A stretch of 64,000 nucleotides of DNA, from positions 67,216,891 through 67,280,890 of the forward strand of contig NC_134398.1 in the NCBI RefSeq assembly GCF_050003625.1. Direction: 5' to 3'. Positions within the stretch are counted from its first letter, which is position 1. The number at the start of each line of letters is the position of its first letter. This DNA comes from Haematobia irritans. Its lineage: Eukaryota > Arthropoda > Insecta > Diptera > Muscidae. A program made the position numbers and the translations under genes. Below, piece after piece: positions 47,908 through 59,249 of this stretch. The notes beneath the pieces were generated by a model, which had not been told where the DNA came from, did no database searches, and worked only from the letters and a program-made list of their open reading frames with translations.

Positions 47908-50697
47908 TTTTATATCCTGTGCCACACTGTGGAAAAGGGTATTATAAGTTATTGCATATGTTTGCAACACCCAGAAGGAGACGAGATGGGCTCCTGAGTC
48001 GATATAGCCATGTCCGTCTGTCCGTGAACACGTTTTTGTAATCAAAGTCTAGGTCGCAGTTTTAGTCCAATCGACTTCAAATTTGGCACAAGTATGTGTT
48101 TTGGCTCAGAATAGATCCCTATTGATTTTGGAAGAAATCGGTTCAGATTTAGATATAGCTCCCATATATATATTTCGCCCGATATGGACTTATATGGCCC
48201 CAGAAGCCAGAGTTTTACCCTAATTTGCTTAAAATTTTGCATAAGAAGAACAATTAGTACTATTGTCAAGTGTGCCAAATTTTATTGAAATCTGTTCAGA
48301 TTGAGATATAGCTCCCATATATATCTTTCGCCCCATATGGACTAATACGGTCCCAGAAGCCAGAGTTTTAACCCAATTTGGTTGAAATTTTGCACTAGGA
48401 GTACAATTAGTAGTGTAGTCATATGTGCCAAATTTATTGAAATCGGTTCAGATTTAGATATATCTCCCATATATAGCTTTACCTCAATTTACACTCATAT
48501 GACCACAGAGGTCAATTTTTATTTTATTTATTTATTTATTTTCATTATGTAACTCGGATTTAGTTGAAATTTTGCACAGGGAGTAGAATTAGCAGTGTAG
48601 CTATGCGTGCCAAATTTGGTTGACATCGGTTCACATATATATGTTTTTCTGATTTCGACAAAAATTGTCAAAATACAAACATTTTCCTTGTTAAATCACC
48701 ATTGCTTAGTCGAAAAGTTGTAAAAGTGGCTATAATTTTTCTAAACTTCTAATACATATATATTGAGCGATAAATCATAACTAAACGTTTGCGAAGTTTT
48801 CTCAAAATTGCTTCAGATTTAAATGTTTCCCATATTTTTATACCCTCCACCATAGAATGGTGACGGGGGTATAATAAGTTTGTCATTCCGTTTGTAACAC
48901 ATCGAAATATCGATTTCCGACTATACAAAGTATATATATATTCTTGATCAGGGAGAAATTCTAAGACGATATAACGATGTCCGTCTGTCTGTCTGTCTGT
49001 CTGTTGTAATCACGCTACAGTCTTCAATAATGAAGCAATAGTGCTGAAATTTTGCACAAACTCGTCTTTTGTCTGCAGGCAGGTCAAGTTCGAAGATGGG
49101 CTATATCGGTCCAGGTTTTGATATAGTCCTCATATAAACCGACCTCCCGATTTGGGGTCTTGGGCTTATAGAAATCGTAGTTTTTATCCAATTTGCCTGA
49201 AATTTGAAATTTAGAGGTATTTTATGACCATAAAGATGTGTCCCAAAAATGGTGAGAATCGGTCCATGTTTTGGTATAGCCCCCATATAGACCGATCTCC
49301 CGATTTTACTTCTTGGGCTTATAGAAACCGCAGTTTTTATTCAATTTGCCTCAAATTGGAAATCTAGAGGTATTACAGGACCACAAATACGTGTGCCAAC
49401 AATTGTGAGTATCAGTCCATGTTTGGGAATGGTCCCCATATAAAACGACCTCCCGATTTGGGGTCTTGGGCTTATAGAAATTGTAGTTTTTATCCAATTT
49501 GCCTGAAATTTGAAATCTAGAGGTATTTTATGACCATAAAGATGTGTCCCAAAAATGGTGAGTATCGGTCCATGTTTTGGTATAGCCCCCATATAGACCG
49601 ATCTCCCGATTTTATTTCTTGGGCTTATAGAAACCACAGTTTTTATTCAATTTACCTGAAATTGGAAATCTAGAGGTATTGTAGGACCACAAATACGTGT
49701 GCCAAAAATTATGAGTATCGGTCCATATTTTGGTATAGCCCCCATATAGAACTATCTCCCGATTTTACTTCTTGGGCTTATAGAAACCGCAGTTTTTATT
49801 TAATTTACCTGAAATTGGAAATCTAGAGGTATTGTAGGACCACAAATACGTGTGCCACAAAATTGTGAGTATCGGTCAATATTATAGTATAGCCCCCATA
49901 TAGACCGGAAATCTAGAGGTATTTTCGGGTCATAAAGAGGTGTGCCGAAAACGGTGAGTATAGGTCCATATTTTAGTGTAGCCCCCATAGGAACGATCTC
50001 GCGATTTAACTCCTTGGGTTTCTAGAAACCGTAGTACTTATCTGATTTGCCTGAAATTGTAAATATTCTGGTATTTTAGGCTCACAAAAACGTGTATCGG
50101 ATTAAGTTTTTATCGGTCCATTTGGTAATGCCTCCATATATACCGACTTCACTTTTTGAGGGTGTAGAAGGCGCACTGATCATGAAAATTGCTTGAAACT
50201 CAATGTAAAATTTCCAGATTTTACTTCTACAGATTTAAGATTTCAAATCAAGACGTTATTTTATAATTTTCTTGCACACTTACAAGAGATGTTAATGATT
50301 CCTCTAAAACTCAAACAAAAATGGTTCTTATAAATCCAGAATCTGATATAGTCCTCATAGGTGAAATCTTTAAATTTATCTTCGGGAAGTGTCCTCAAGT
50401 CCTCAAGCCCTCCTGAAATTTCAAAAGAAACCCTAATATTTGGTTCATGGTGGTGGGTATTTAAGAATCGGCGCGGCCGAACTTACTGCTGTATATACTT
50501 GTTTTACTTACATTGTGTTCCACCCTAGTGCATTAGCCGTCTTAAATTTTAAGTCTATAGATTTTATAGAAGTCTATCGTATATAGCACCCAACACATTT
50601 GACGGATGTGATATGGTATCGAAAATTTTGATCTACAAAGTGGTGCAGGGTATAATATAGTCGGTCCGCCTGACTTTAGACTTTCCTTACTTGTTTT
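47908..50697 (+). mobile_element. D-type Helentron-like element, interrupted by F
   Basis: It begins TATATCCTGTGCCACACTGTGG (two changes from the usual TATACCC) and ends AGTCGGTCCGCCTGACTTTAG...CCTTACTTGTTTT. About four 'gatttagatatagctcccat' units lie in the left part. F interrupts it after CTTCAGATTTAAATGTTTCC. Confidence 0.78.
48837..50505 (+). mobile_element. F-type Helentron-like element, expanded copy
   Basis: It starts TATACCCTCCACCATAG and ends 'ctgtatatacttgtttt', with a GGCGCGGCCGAACTT hairpin remnant. The interior has about six units of roughly 150 bp around 'agaccgatctcccgatttt' and 'cttgggcttatagaaa'. Minus-strand open frames at 49101-49988 are translations of these units. Confidence 0.75.
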
Positions 50698-51304
50698 CAT
50701 TAAATTTAGGACACAAATTTTGTAAATTTGCGTCCCTCTGTTAAAGTCCATTGTATTTGAACTAAGACTAATTTTCCTTAAAGTAAAGATACACATTTTT
50801 GATTTAAAGAAATTGTCCTTAAATTAACTGAAATATTGAAACTTTATATTTAAGATAAAAACGCTTCAAATATAGGATAATACTTATTTTGAGGATTTAG
50901 CGTCTTTGGTTTAAAGTTTTTTTGGAATTAAGAAAACATTTTTTACTTTGAAGTATCCGTTATAATTTGGATTTTTAAACTGGCATTTGTTTGTACGTGA
51001 GTACCTTTATTAATAAACCGTGAAAAGATCATTTGATAAATGAGATCCGTATTCTAATTTTAATTTTATTGGTTCTAGATTTAAAGCCAGATAGGTCGTT
51101 AAAAAATTTCCTTATTCTAAAGAAGCCGCATCTTTGGCTCGGTATCAATACCAAAATCCTTAAGGGAAGGTCAAAATCTTTGGATCCAAGTAAATTTTTT
51201 TTTTTTGAGTGCATATATGTCCATTCTGTCAAAATCAATCAATACATATTTAACAGGACAATTAAAAGGTTTTTGGCCTTATAGCTAGATAGTGCTACTG
51301 GAAT

Positions 51305-51710
51305 TAAAAAAAAAAAATATTATCTTGAGTCCAAAAATTTCAGGTCTTACAATACGAATGCGAATTTTGCTTAACTTAGAAGACGCATTTCTCTTGCATA
51401 TAAAGTTATTTTGCTTGTCCAAAAGATGATAAACTTTGCAATGGATGGGCTTTGTCCTTATAGTTATAAAATTGGTATATTTCAACGAAAGGAAATTTTG
51501 TTCGATTTAGATCAACTTGACTTTAATAGTTCCGAAAAATTCTTAAAAACTAATGAAATCGTCTTTAAATTTGTGAACTTTTTGGATCTTGACTTCAAAG
51601 CGAAAAAGTGTTCAAAAATAGGAAGAGACATATTTTTCTTGAAACATAGCACAAATTCTACTTAAAGTCGAGTCTGTAGTTGGAAATTTAAGTTGTTGCA
51701 TTAAAATGTG
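51305..51710 (+). mobile_element. Element A, partial
   Basis: It follows A from 'acgaatgcgaattttgctta' through 'cttgaaacatagcacaaatt' to the AAGTCGAGTCTG block. The 84-codon open frame at 51411 lies inside it. Both termini are missing. Confidence 0.7.
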
Positions 51711-53473
51711 TTTTAACTAGATAGGATTAGTCAAATTTCCGTAGTATATATATAAGGCCCCATGCATTAATTATAATTGAATCATTTAAATCTATTGATT
51801 TCTAAATTTTAGTTAAAAGTTTAGTTTGTGACACGCATGAGTACGCGTGAAAGTTGTCATAAATTTTTATTGAAAGTGGTTCGATTAGTAACCATAAACA
51901 GCGAGGTGTATGCACAAGTTGCAAATTTTTACTTGAAAATTATTTGAACAAACCTATTATCAAAACTTTTAACGACCTCATTTCAATGGCGGCTACATTA
52001 AAAACTAAATAGACAAAAGCTATTACAATTATGTCCATCAATTTGTCATTAACTTCAATCATTGAATTTACAAAAAAAAAATGGTTGAAATGGGGGCATA
52101 CAAATAAATGATGCATTATTGACACAGTACTTAATGACACAGTTAAATAATTTCATTCATTTGAAAATTAAATGTGATATGAAGTGGCCTGATGGGATCG
52201 GTATTTGAAAAGCTATTTCATCAAAATCAAAAAATAATAATAAATTAAAAATAATTTGTGATATACAACAATGTTACGAGTGCTGAGATATTCACTAAAA
52301 TCACATATTCGATATCCGACATGAAAACTTTTCAAGCCTTCAATTTCGCTTTTGTTTTGTACTGTCAAAATATCATTAACAGACACAGGCACCACTTCAC
52401 ATGAGTGATACTCACTTTGGATGATGTTTAGTTTTTGTTGCTTTGCATCATAGCAAAAAACAAAATTAAATTGTATTCATTGCTCTCAACACAATCACAT
52501 ATTATTTCAATTTTCTTGACGAGTTGTTACATATTTTCACATGCATAGTACTCGAGCAAAGATGAAACAAAAAAAATTAAGCTTCTAAAAAATCTAATAG
52601 AACTCAATGACTAGAGAATTGTTTGTCCGTCCGTCCTTCATTTAGACTTTGTCATGTGAATGTCTACAGCTATTTGCCAAAGTAAACAATTTTGGTTTTT
52701 ATGTGAAACAGCTGCTGCTGTGGATGCCATCGAAGATGCTTTCGGTTATGGAGGAGACTACCCTGGGCTGACTTGTATGTCAAATACGTAGTCTTAAGTG
52801 TATATGAATACACAATTTTTGTGTAATAATAACAAGTGTTTTTGTCAATTCGAGTATTTGCACAAGTTTCACAAATCATGCACATAGAAAAACACACAAA
52901 AATATAATAAAGGCAAAACCCAGCAAACAATCAAAAGAAAGAAGGCAAGAAACAGAAAAGAGTTAGGGTGCTGTACTCTTAATATCCATTATAGACAGGA
53001 AAATATTTTTGCATGTAGTCACGAAATAGATTGATCCTGTTAATTTCGCATTGAATACTTTTCATTCACGGAAATTATAATATCAATCACCGACGCCAAT
53101 TAAATAATTAATTAATGTAAATAAGAATTTAATTAATCCAATTAATTTATTTTTCGAATTTCGTTGTATTAACGAATTTGTTTCATTGGCTGACTTTTAA
53201 CGACACATTTCGTAAATATAACGAAACTTTTTCTATTAGTGTAGTGGTAAGATGTAAGAAAATTTTATATTCATTCTGATCAAGAAATAACAGAATAAAG
53301 ATGCATTCAAAACGAAAGCACTGATCTTCATTCCAGAAGGATAAAACAAAAGCATTATCAAAATATAAAGTATCGCTAAGACTCAGGAAGTTTAACTACT
53401 GTAGCAAGCGATTCCTAAGATGGATACCGAGCCTTGTCGCCTTATCCCTGTCTAGGAAATTAAATATAAATTA
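51711..53473. other. Mostly unassigned DNA with a MITE fragment
   Basis: 53150-53242 matches the 3' part of the MITE at 30095-30298 (CATTGGCTGACTTTTAACG, ending TTAGTG-TA). AATTAATT-type words precede it. No gene is supported. Confidence 0.5.
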
Positions 53474-54610
53474 AACCAAGTAAGGAAAGTCTAAAGTCCG
53501 GCGGGGCTGACTATATTATACCCTGCACCACTTTGTAGATCTAAATTTTCGATACCATATCACATCCGTCAAATGTGTTGGGGGCTATATATAAACGTTT
53601 GTCCCAAATACATACATTTAAATATCACTCGATCTGGACAGAATTTGATAGACTTCTACAAAATCCATACACTCAAAATTTAAGTCGGCTAATTCACTAG
53701 GGTGGAACACAATTTAAAATTTAAATCTGAGGCAGGAAACTTCGCAAAAGTTTATTTATTTATCGCTCGATATATATATATGTGTGTGTGTGTATTAGAA
53801 GTTTAGGAAAATTAGAGCCATTTTTACAACTTTTCGACTAAGAAGTGGCGATTTTATAAGGAAAATGTTGGTATTTTGACCATTTTTGTCGAAATCAGAG
53901 AAACATATATATGGGAGCTATATCTAAATTGAACCGATTTCAACCAAATTTGGCACGCATAGCTACAATGCTAATTCTACTCCCTGTGCAAAATTTCAAT
54001 TAAATCGGAGTAAAAGATTGGTCACTGTGGTCATATGAGTGTAAATCGGGCGAACGAGCTATATCTAAATCTGAACCGATTTCAATAAAATTTGGTACAC
54101 TTGATTACACTTCTAATTGTACTCCTAGTGAAAAATTTCAACCAAATTGGGGTAAAACTCTCGCTTCTGGGACCGTATTAGTCCATATCGGGCGAAGAAT
54201 ATATATGGGAGCTATATCTAAATCTTAACCGATTTCAATAAAATTTGGCACACTTGACTATAGTACTAATTGTTCTTCTTGTGCAAAATTTTAAGCAAAT
54301 TAGGGAAAAACTCTGGCTTCTGGGGCCATATAAGTCCATATCGGGCGAAATATATATATGGGGGCTATATCTAAATCTGAACCGATGTCTTCCAAAATCA
54401 ATAGGGTTCTATTCTGAGCCAAAGGACATACTTGTATCAAATTTTAAGTCGATTGAACTAAAACTGTGACCTAAAATTTGATTACAAAAATGCAAGGCCG
54501 TAGCCAGGATTTTAATTCGTGGGGGGGGGGAGTTCAACTTAAAAAAAAATATTCATATAATCTCATGTGTAGAAAATTTTATTTATGCATAGGTATGTAT
54601 ACAATATTTT

Positions 54611-56035
54611 TATACCCACCATCATATAATGGTTACGGGGGTATAATAAGTTTTTCATTCCGTTTGTAACACATCGAAATATCGATTTCCGACTATAAAA
54701 AGTATATATATTCTTGATCAGGGAGAAATTCTAAGACGATATAACGATGTCAGTCTGTCTGTCTGTCTGTATGTTGTAATTACACTACAGTCTTCAATAA
54801 TGAAGCAATCGTGTTGAAATTTTGCGTAAACTCGTCTTTTGTCTGCAGGCAGGTCAAGTTCGAAGATGGGCTATATCGGTCCAGGTTTTGATATAGCCCC
54901 CATATAAACCGTCCTCCCGATTTGGGGAATTGGGCTTATAGAAATCGTAGTTTTTATCCAATTTGCCTGAAATTTTAAATCTAGAGGTGTTTTATGACCA
55001 TAAAGAGGTGTGCCGAAAATGGTGAGTATCGGCTCATGTTTTGGTATAGCCCCCATATAGACCGATCTCCCGATTTTATTCTTGGGCTTATAGAAACCTC
55101 AGTTTTTATTCAATTTACCTGAAATTAAAAATCTAGAGGTATTGTAGGACAACAAATACGTGTGCCAAAAATTGTGAGTATCGGTCCATGTTTTGGTATG
55201 GTCCCTATATAAAACGACCTCCCGATTTGGGGTCTTGGGCTTATAGAAACCGTAGTTTATATCCAATTTGTCTGAAATTGGAAATCTAGAGGTATTTTAG
55301 GACCATAAAGAGGTGTGCCGAAAATGGTGAGTATCGGTCCATATTTTGGTATAGCCCCCATATAGACCGATTTCCCGATTTTACTTCTTGGGCTTCTAGA
55401 ATCCGAAGTTTTTATCCTATTTGCCTGAAATTGGAAATCTAGAGGTATTTTCGGGTCATAAAGAGGTGTGCCGAAAACGGTGAGTATCGGTCCATATTTG
55501 AGTGTAGCCCCCATAAGAACGATCTCCCGATTTACCTCCTTGGGTTTCTAGAAACCGTTGTTTTTATCTGATTTGCCTGAAATTGTAAATATTCTGGTAT
55601 TTTAGGCTCACAAAAACGTGTATCGGATTAAGTTTTTATCGGTCCATTTGGTAATGCCTCCATATAGACCGACTTCACTTCTTAAGGGTGTAGAAAGCGC
55701 ACTGATCATGAAAATTGCTGAAACTCAATGTAAAATTTCCAGATTTTACTTCTCGGGTTAAAATCTACAGATTTAAGATTTCAAATCAAGACGTCATTTT
55801 ATAATTTTCTTGCACACTTACAAGAGATGTTAATGATTCCTCTAAAACTCAAACAAAAATGGTTCTTATAAATCCAGAATCTGATATAGTCCTCATACGT
55901 GAAATCTTTAAATTTATCTTCGGGAAGTGTCCTCAAGCCCTCCTGAAATTTCAAAGGAAATCCTAATATTTGGTTCATGGTGGTGGGTATTTAAGATTCG
56001 GCCCGGCCGAACTTACTGCTGTATATACTTGTTTT
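54611..56035 (+). mobile_element. F-type Helentron-like element inside hAT H
   Basis: It starts TATACCCACCATCATATAATGG and ends 'ctgtatatacttgtttt', with a TTCGGCCCGGCCGAA hairpin, a perfect inverted repeat, near 55998-56012. The interior has four units, fewer than the copy at 48837, so unit number varies between copies. Confidence 0.78.
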
Positions 56036-56227
56036 AATATTAAATTGAGCCGACGGCTTTTTGGGCAGCAAATAAATCAATGACTTCTTCAGTCGGCACA
56101 TTTATTCGGCGATGAACCGACATTAATGCCAATCCATTGAGTCTACTCTCGCTAGTCGAATTTCTAAGATACGTCTTTAATCTCTTCATTGTTGAAAATG
56201 AACGTTCGGATGAGCACGTAGTAACTG

Positions 56228-56962
56228 CAGGGATGGAAAATGCAGTACTATAGTACTTTTTTTCAATACTTTTTCACCCAGGTCAGTACCGTAGTACCCC
56301 CGCGAATGATTTAGTACCTTTTGTGTAGACATTTTTGAGTCGATATCAGATTTATGGTACAATGGCTTTGACAAAATATTTTAATATTTTGAGAAAGTCT
56401 TTATCAACCTTATTTGCTAATAGTCTTTTACAAATATGGCAAAGCAGACATGTTCATGTGGGAAGGAAATCTCAATTTTGTAAAAGACATAGCCAAAAAC
56501 AGGATTTTATTGAACTTCAAGAATGTTTTAGTCGAAAAAAGAATGCGATTCTATATTATCGATTTTTTATTTCGGTAGAAAATGTTGTCAAAATTTTATT
56601 TCTATATAGAATTTTTGCAAAATTTTATTTTTATAGAAATTTTTGTAAAATTTTTATTTCAATTGAAAATTTTGTAAAAATTTTATTTCTATAGGAAATT
56701 TTTGCAAAATTTTATTTCTATAGAAAAAATTTTGCAACATTTTTTTCTACAGAATTTTTTTTTGCAAAATTTTATTTGTAAAGAAAATTTTTGCAAAATT
56801 TTATTTATATAGAAAATTTTGTCAAAATTGTATTTTCTTTAAAATTCAGTCTCTTGACAATATTCTTCCAGTGAAATTTTTGTTGAAATTTAGTAAAAAG
56901 TACCTTTCCGCTCAAAAAATACCTTTTTTGTACTTTCTTAAAAACTGTATTTTCCATCCCTG
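56228..56962. mobile_element. Element I, hAT-like MITE inside a transposase gene
   Basis: 735 bp. The ends CAGGGATGGAAAAT and ATTTTCCATCCCTG are inverted repeats extending further with mismatches (GCAGTAC versus ACTGT). AGTAACTG is duplicated perfectly at 56220-56227 and 56963-56970. The interior holds the minisatellite at 56575-56845. The 119-codon open frame at 56335 lies in it and is not a known protein. Confidence 0.92.
56575..56845. repeat. Minisatellite inside element I
   Basis: About nine diverged units of 28-31 bp share 'tttctatagaaaattttg' with TAAAATTTTTA-like spacers. This is the same core as 8470-8805. Confidence 0.85.
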
Positions 56963-57628
56963 AGTAACTGGCAAAGTGACCAAAATTTGTAAAAGAATAT
57001 GCACGTTTGGAAATATCTCTTTATTGCACTCTCCAAGTGCTTCCATCGCTGAATTAGGCAGTTTCTTTTCGCAGGTTTTGCGCCATTTCATTTACACATG
57101 TGTGTTTGGCTGTTTCGTTGTTGTTGCTATGGCCAAACAAAGCGAGTCATGTTCACAAAAAGAACAACAAACACACATAAAAAGCAGAAAGACATTTTCC
57201 AAAAATGAAATTTGTGGTGCAAGAACAAAAACAATTTGTTTTTTTCGACCGTCGTTTGACGGGCTTTTCAACCAGTATTCTATGATTTGTGCAAGTTTTA
57301 TAGGTAAGCGTTTTTCAAAATAAAACCTCCATCTTTTCTTCAACATCTTCGATAAGATTTTTCTATGCAGCTAAAAATATATATTTATTTATATAAAAAT
57401 ATTCATTCATTTCGGGGGGGGGGGGTTTGATCCCCCTCATCCCCCCCTGAATACGGCCTTGCAAAAATGTGTTCACGGACAGACGGACATGGCTATATCG
57501 ACTCAGGAGCCCACGCTGAGCATTTTTGCCAAAGAGACCATGTGTCTATCTCGTCTCCTTCTGGGTGTTGCGAACATATGCACTAACTTATAATACCCTG
57601 TTCCACAATGTGGTGCAGGGTATAAAAA

Positions 57629-58119
57629 TATAAATTAAAGAACACTTTAGAGTGCAAACCTCTATGTGGATCTATAGGATTTCTTCCTTACAGTATTATA
57701 TAGAAATTTTCTGTTTATACCGTAAGCACCGTATTATTTTGTTGAAGCAAGCTGATTTTCCAAAAGCCGAACAAATTATCTTAAGTTAATACTACCCAGA
57801 GTCAATAGTTTTTCTCAGCTACATTAAATGATCCAAAAAATCCGCTTAAGGAGGACTGGACATAGTCATAGTAGTCATTTTATTTGAACAATAACACTCG
57901 CTGTTGCTTAAATACTTACCTATTATTCAACGATCCATTATTTCAAATATCAGAACTACTAAACAGCGACAGTAGAAACCTTAGCAAGTCTTGTACATGT
58001 TTCAAATTCAGGTGGTCCTGGTATACTTGCTAACTTCGAAATATCTATAGTTATATGATTAGGATTTTCATGCAGTATGAGCTTCTACACCCAGTAAAGG
58101 AAACATGTTACACGTTCTT
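57629..58119. other. Unassigned DNA
   Basis: No supported feature. Confidence 0.4.
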
Positions 58120-58145
58120 CGTGAAAAAATACCATTATGTCCTTA

Positions 58146-58468
58146 GGGAGCCACCGTGGTGCAATGGTAAGCATACCTGCCTTGCTTACACAAGGTCGTG
58201 GGTTCGATTCCTGCTTCGACCGAACACCAAAAGTTTTTCAGCGATGGATTATCCCACCTCAGTAATGCTGGTGACATTTCTGAGTGTTTCAAAGCTTCTC
58301 TAAGTGGTTTCACTGCAAGGTAGAACGCCGTTCGGACTCGGACTCCCCTATAAAAGAAGGTCCCATGTGATAAGTGATAAGAGAGAAGTTCACCAATGTG
58401 GTATCACAATGGACTGAATAGTCTAAGTGAGCCTAATACATCGGGCTGCCACCCTAACCTAACCTAAC
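58146..58468 (+). mobile_element. tRNA-derived SINE, copy 5
   Basis: It starts GGGAGCCACCGTGG. The B box GGTTCGATTCC is intact and the A box has one change (TGGTAAGCAT follows). The tail is (CCTAA)2-3. About 20-30 bp are lost in the central body. No target duplication is visible: A sequence on the right side has been deleted. Confidence 0.9.
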
Positions 58469-58549
58469 ATAAGACGCATTTTTCTTACATAAATTTTTTC
58501 CTTGCCCAAAAGTGAATAAACTTTTCAATGAAGTCGTTTTGACCTTATA

Positions 58550-59208
58550 AACTAAAAACATGTTTACTTGGATCCACAGATTTTCACCTTCCCTTAAGGA
58601 TTTTGGTATTGATTCGGAGCCAAAGATGCGGCTTCTTTGAAATAAAGAAATTATGTACGGACCTTCCTGGCTTTAAATCTAGTATCAATAATATTAACAT
58701 TGGATACAGATCTCAGTCATTAAATTTTTATTCTCTTTTTGCGATATATTAATAAAGGTATTCATGTACAAACAAATTCCAGTTTCAAAATCTAAATTAT
58801 GCCAGGTACTTCTAAATAAAAACAGTTTTCTTAATTAAAAAAAAAACTTTAAACCAAAGATGCAGATCCTTAAAATAAGTCTTAGCCTATATATGAGGCT
58901 TTTGTATGTTAACGTCAAAAATTCAGTTTGACAATTGTGTTAAAGACGATATCTTTAAATTAAAAATGTTTTTCTTTACTTTAAGGAAAATGTGGCTTAC
59001 TTCAAAAATTTACAACTTTAACAGAGGGACCCAAAATATCAAAATTTGTGTCCTAAATTTTTTTAAATTTTTGAAGCAAAGATTGAAAACTACCTTTTAA
59101 TTAAAATGTCATCATTTTACAGAATTTTGTCCTTTACGTTGTCTAAATTTCGAGTCCTAAAATTTATGTTGCATAATCTTCCATATTAGGTCAATATTTT
59201 TTTCAGTG
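58550..59208 (+). mobile_element. Element B, full copy
   Basis: 659 bp. The right end is TTTTTTTCAGTG, with TA flanks (58548-58549, 59209-59210). The left end AACTAAAAACATG is degraded relative to CACTCAAAAAAAAG. It interrupts A between CCTTATA and GTTAAGTGATT. Confidence 0.85.
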
Positions 59209-59249
59209 TAGTTAAGTGATTCGACTTATAATGGGGTATCGTAACATAA

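Larger units (their letters stand above)
47803..51211 (-). mobile_element. Element B hosting Helentron D hosting Helentron F
   Basis: CACTGAAAAAAATATTTATG at 47803 and TTTTTTTTGAGTG at 51211, with CA on both sides (47801-47802, 51212-51213). D occupies 47908-50697 and joins B text cleanly on both sides (CTTTGCTTC before, AAATTTAGGACAC after). Confidence 0.88.
56040..57091 (-). pseudogene. hAT transposase C-terminus, split by element I
   Basis: This is the dimerisation end (hATC) of a hAT transposase, which assembles the active enzyme. Reading right to left, block one (57091-56963) begins MKWRKTCEKKLPNSAMEAL and runs through ECNKEIFPNVHILLQILVTL. After element I, block two (56227-56040) gives VTTCSSERSFSTMKRLKTYL, SRLNGLALMSVHRRIN and EEVIDLFAA, stopping at TAA 56040-56042. 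The SERSFS...RLKTYLRN and LNGLAL motifs are the hATC signature. The frame is open in both blocks, but a TAA sits just upstream of the block-one Met, and the BED finger and catalytic core were not found. The I insertion with its 8-bp duplication (AGTAACTG) makes the gene non-functional. Confidence 0.9.
54493..57461 (-). mobile_element. hAT transposon H (Tip100/Zaphod-like) with 8-bp duplication
   Basis: Both ends start CAAGGCCGTA and are followed by a CAGG and a long G-run. CAAAAATG is duplicated perfectly at 54485-54492 and 57462-57469. A transposase remnant lies on the minus strand (56040-57091). Two later elements, F (54611-56035) and I (56228-56962), interrupt H; without them about 0.8 kb remains, so most of the gene is lost. 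Confidence 0.85.
53474..57628 (-). mobile_element. D-type Helentron-like element hosting hAT element H
   Basis: On the minus strand it starts TATACCCTGCACCACATTGTGG and ends CCTTACTTGGTTT. D text breaks at 54492 and resumes at 57462, and the copy at 48010-48050 shows the join without the insert. Confidence 0.78.

Noticed and set aside
49101..49988. Repeated protein frames (GPILTIFGTHLYG-like) on the minus strand
   Set aside because: They are translations of the internal units of Helentron F and are present again at 54871-55514.
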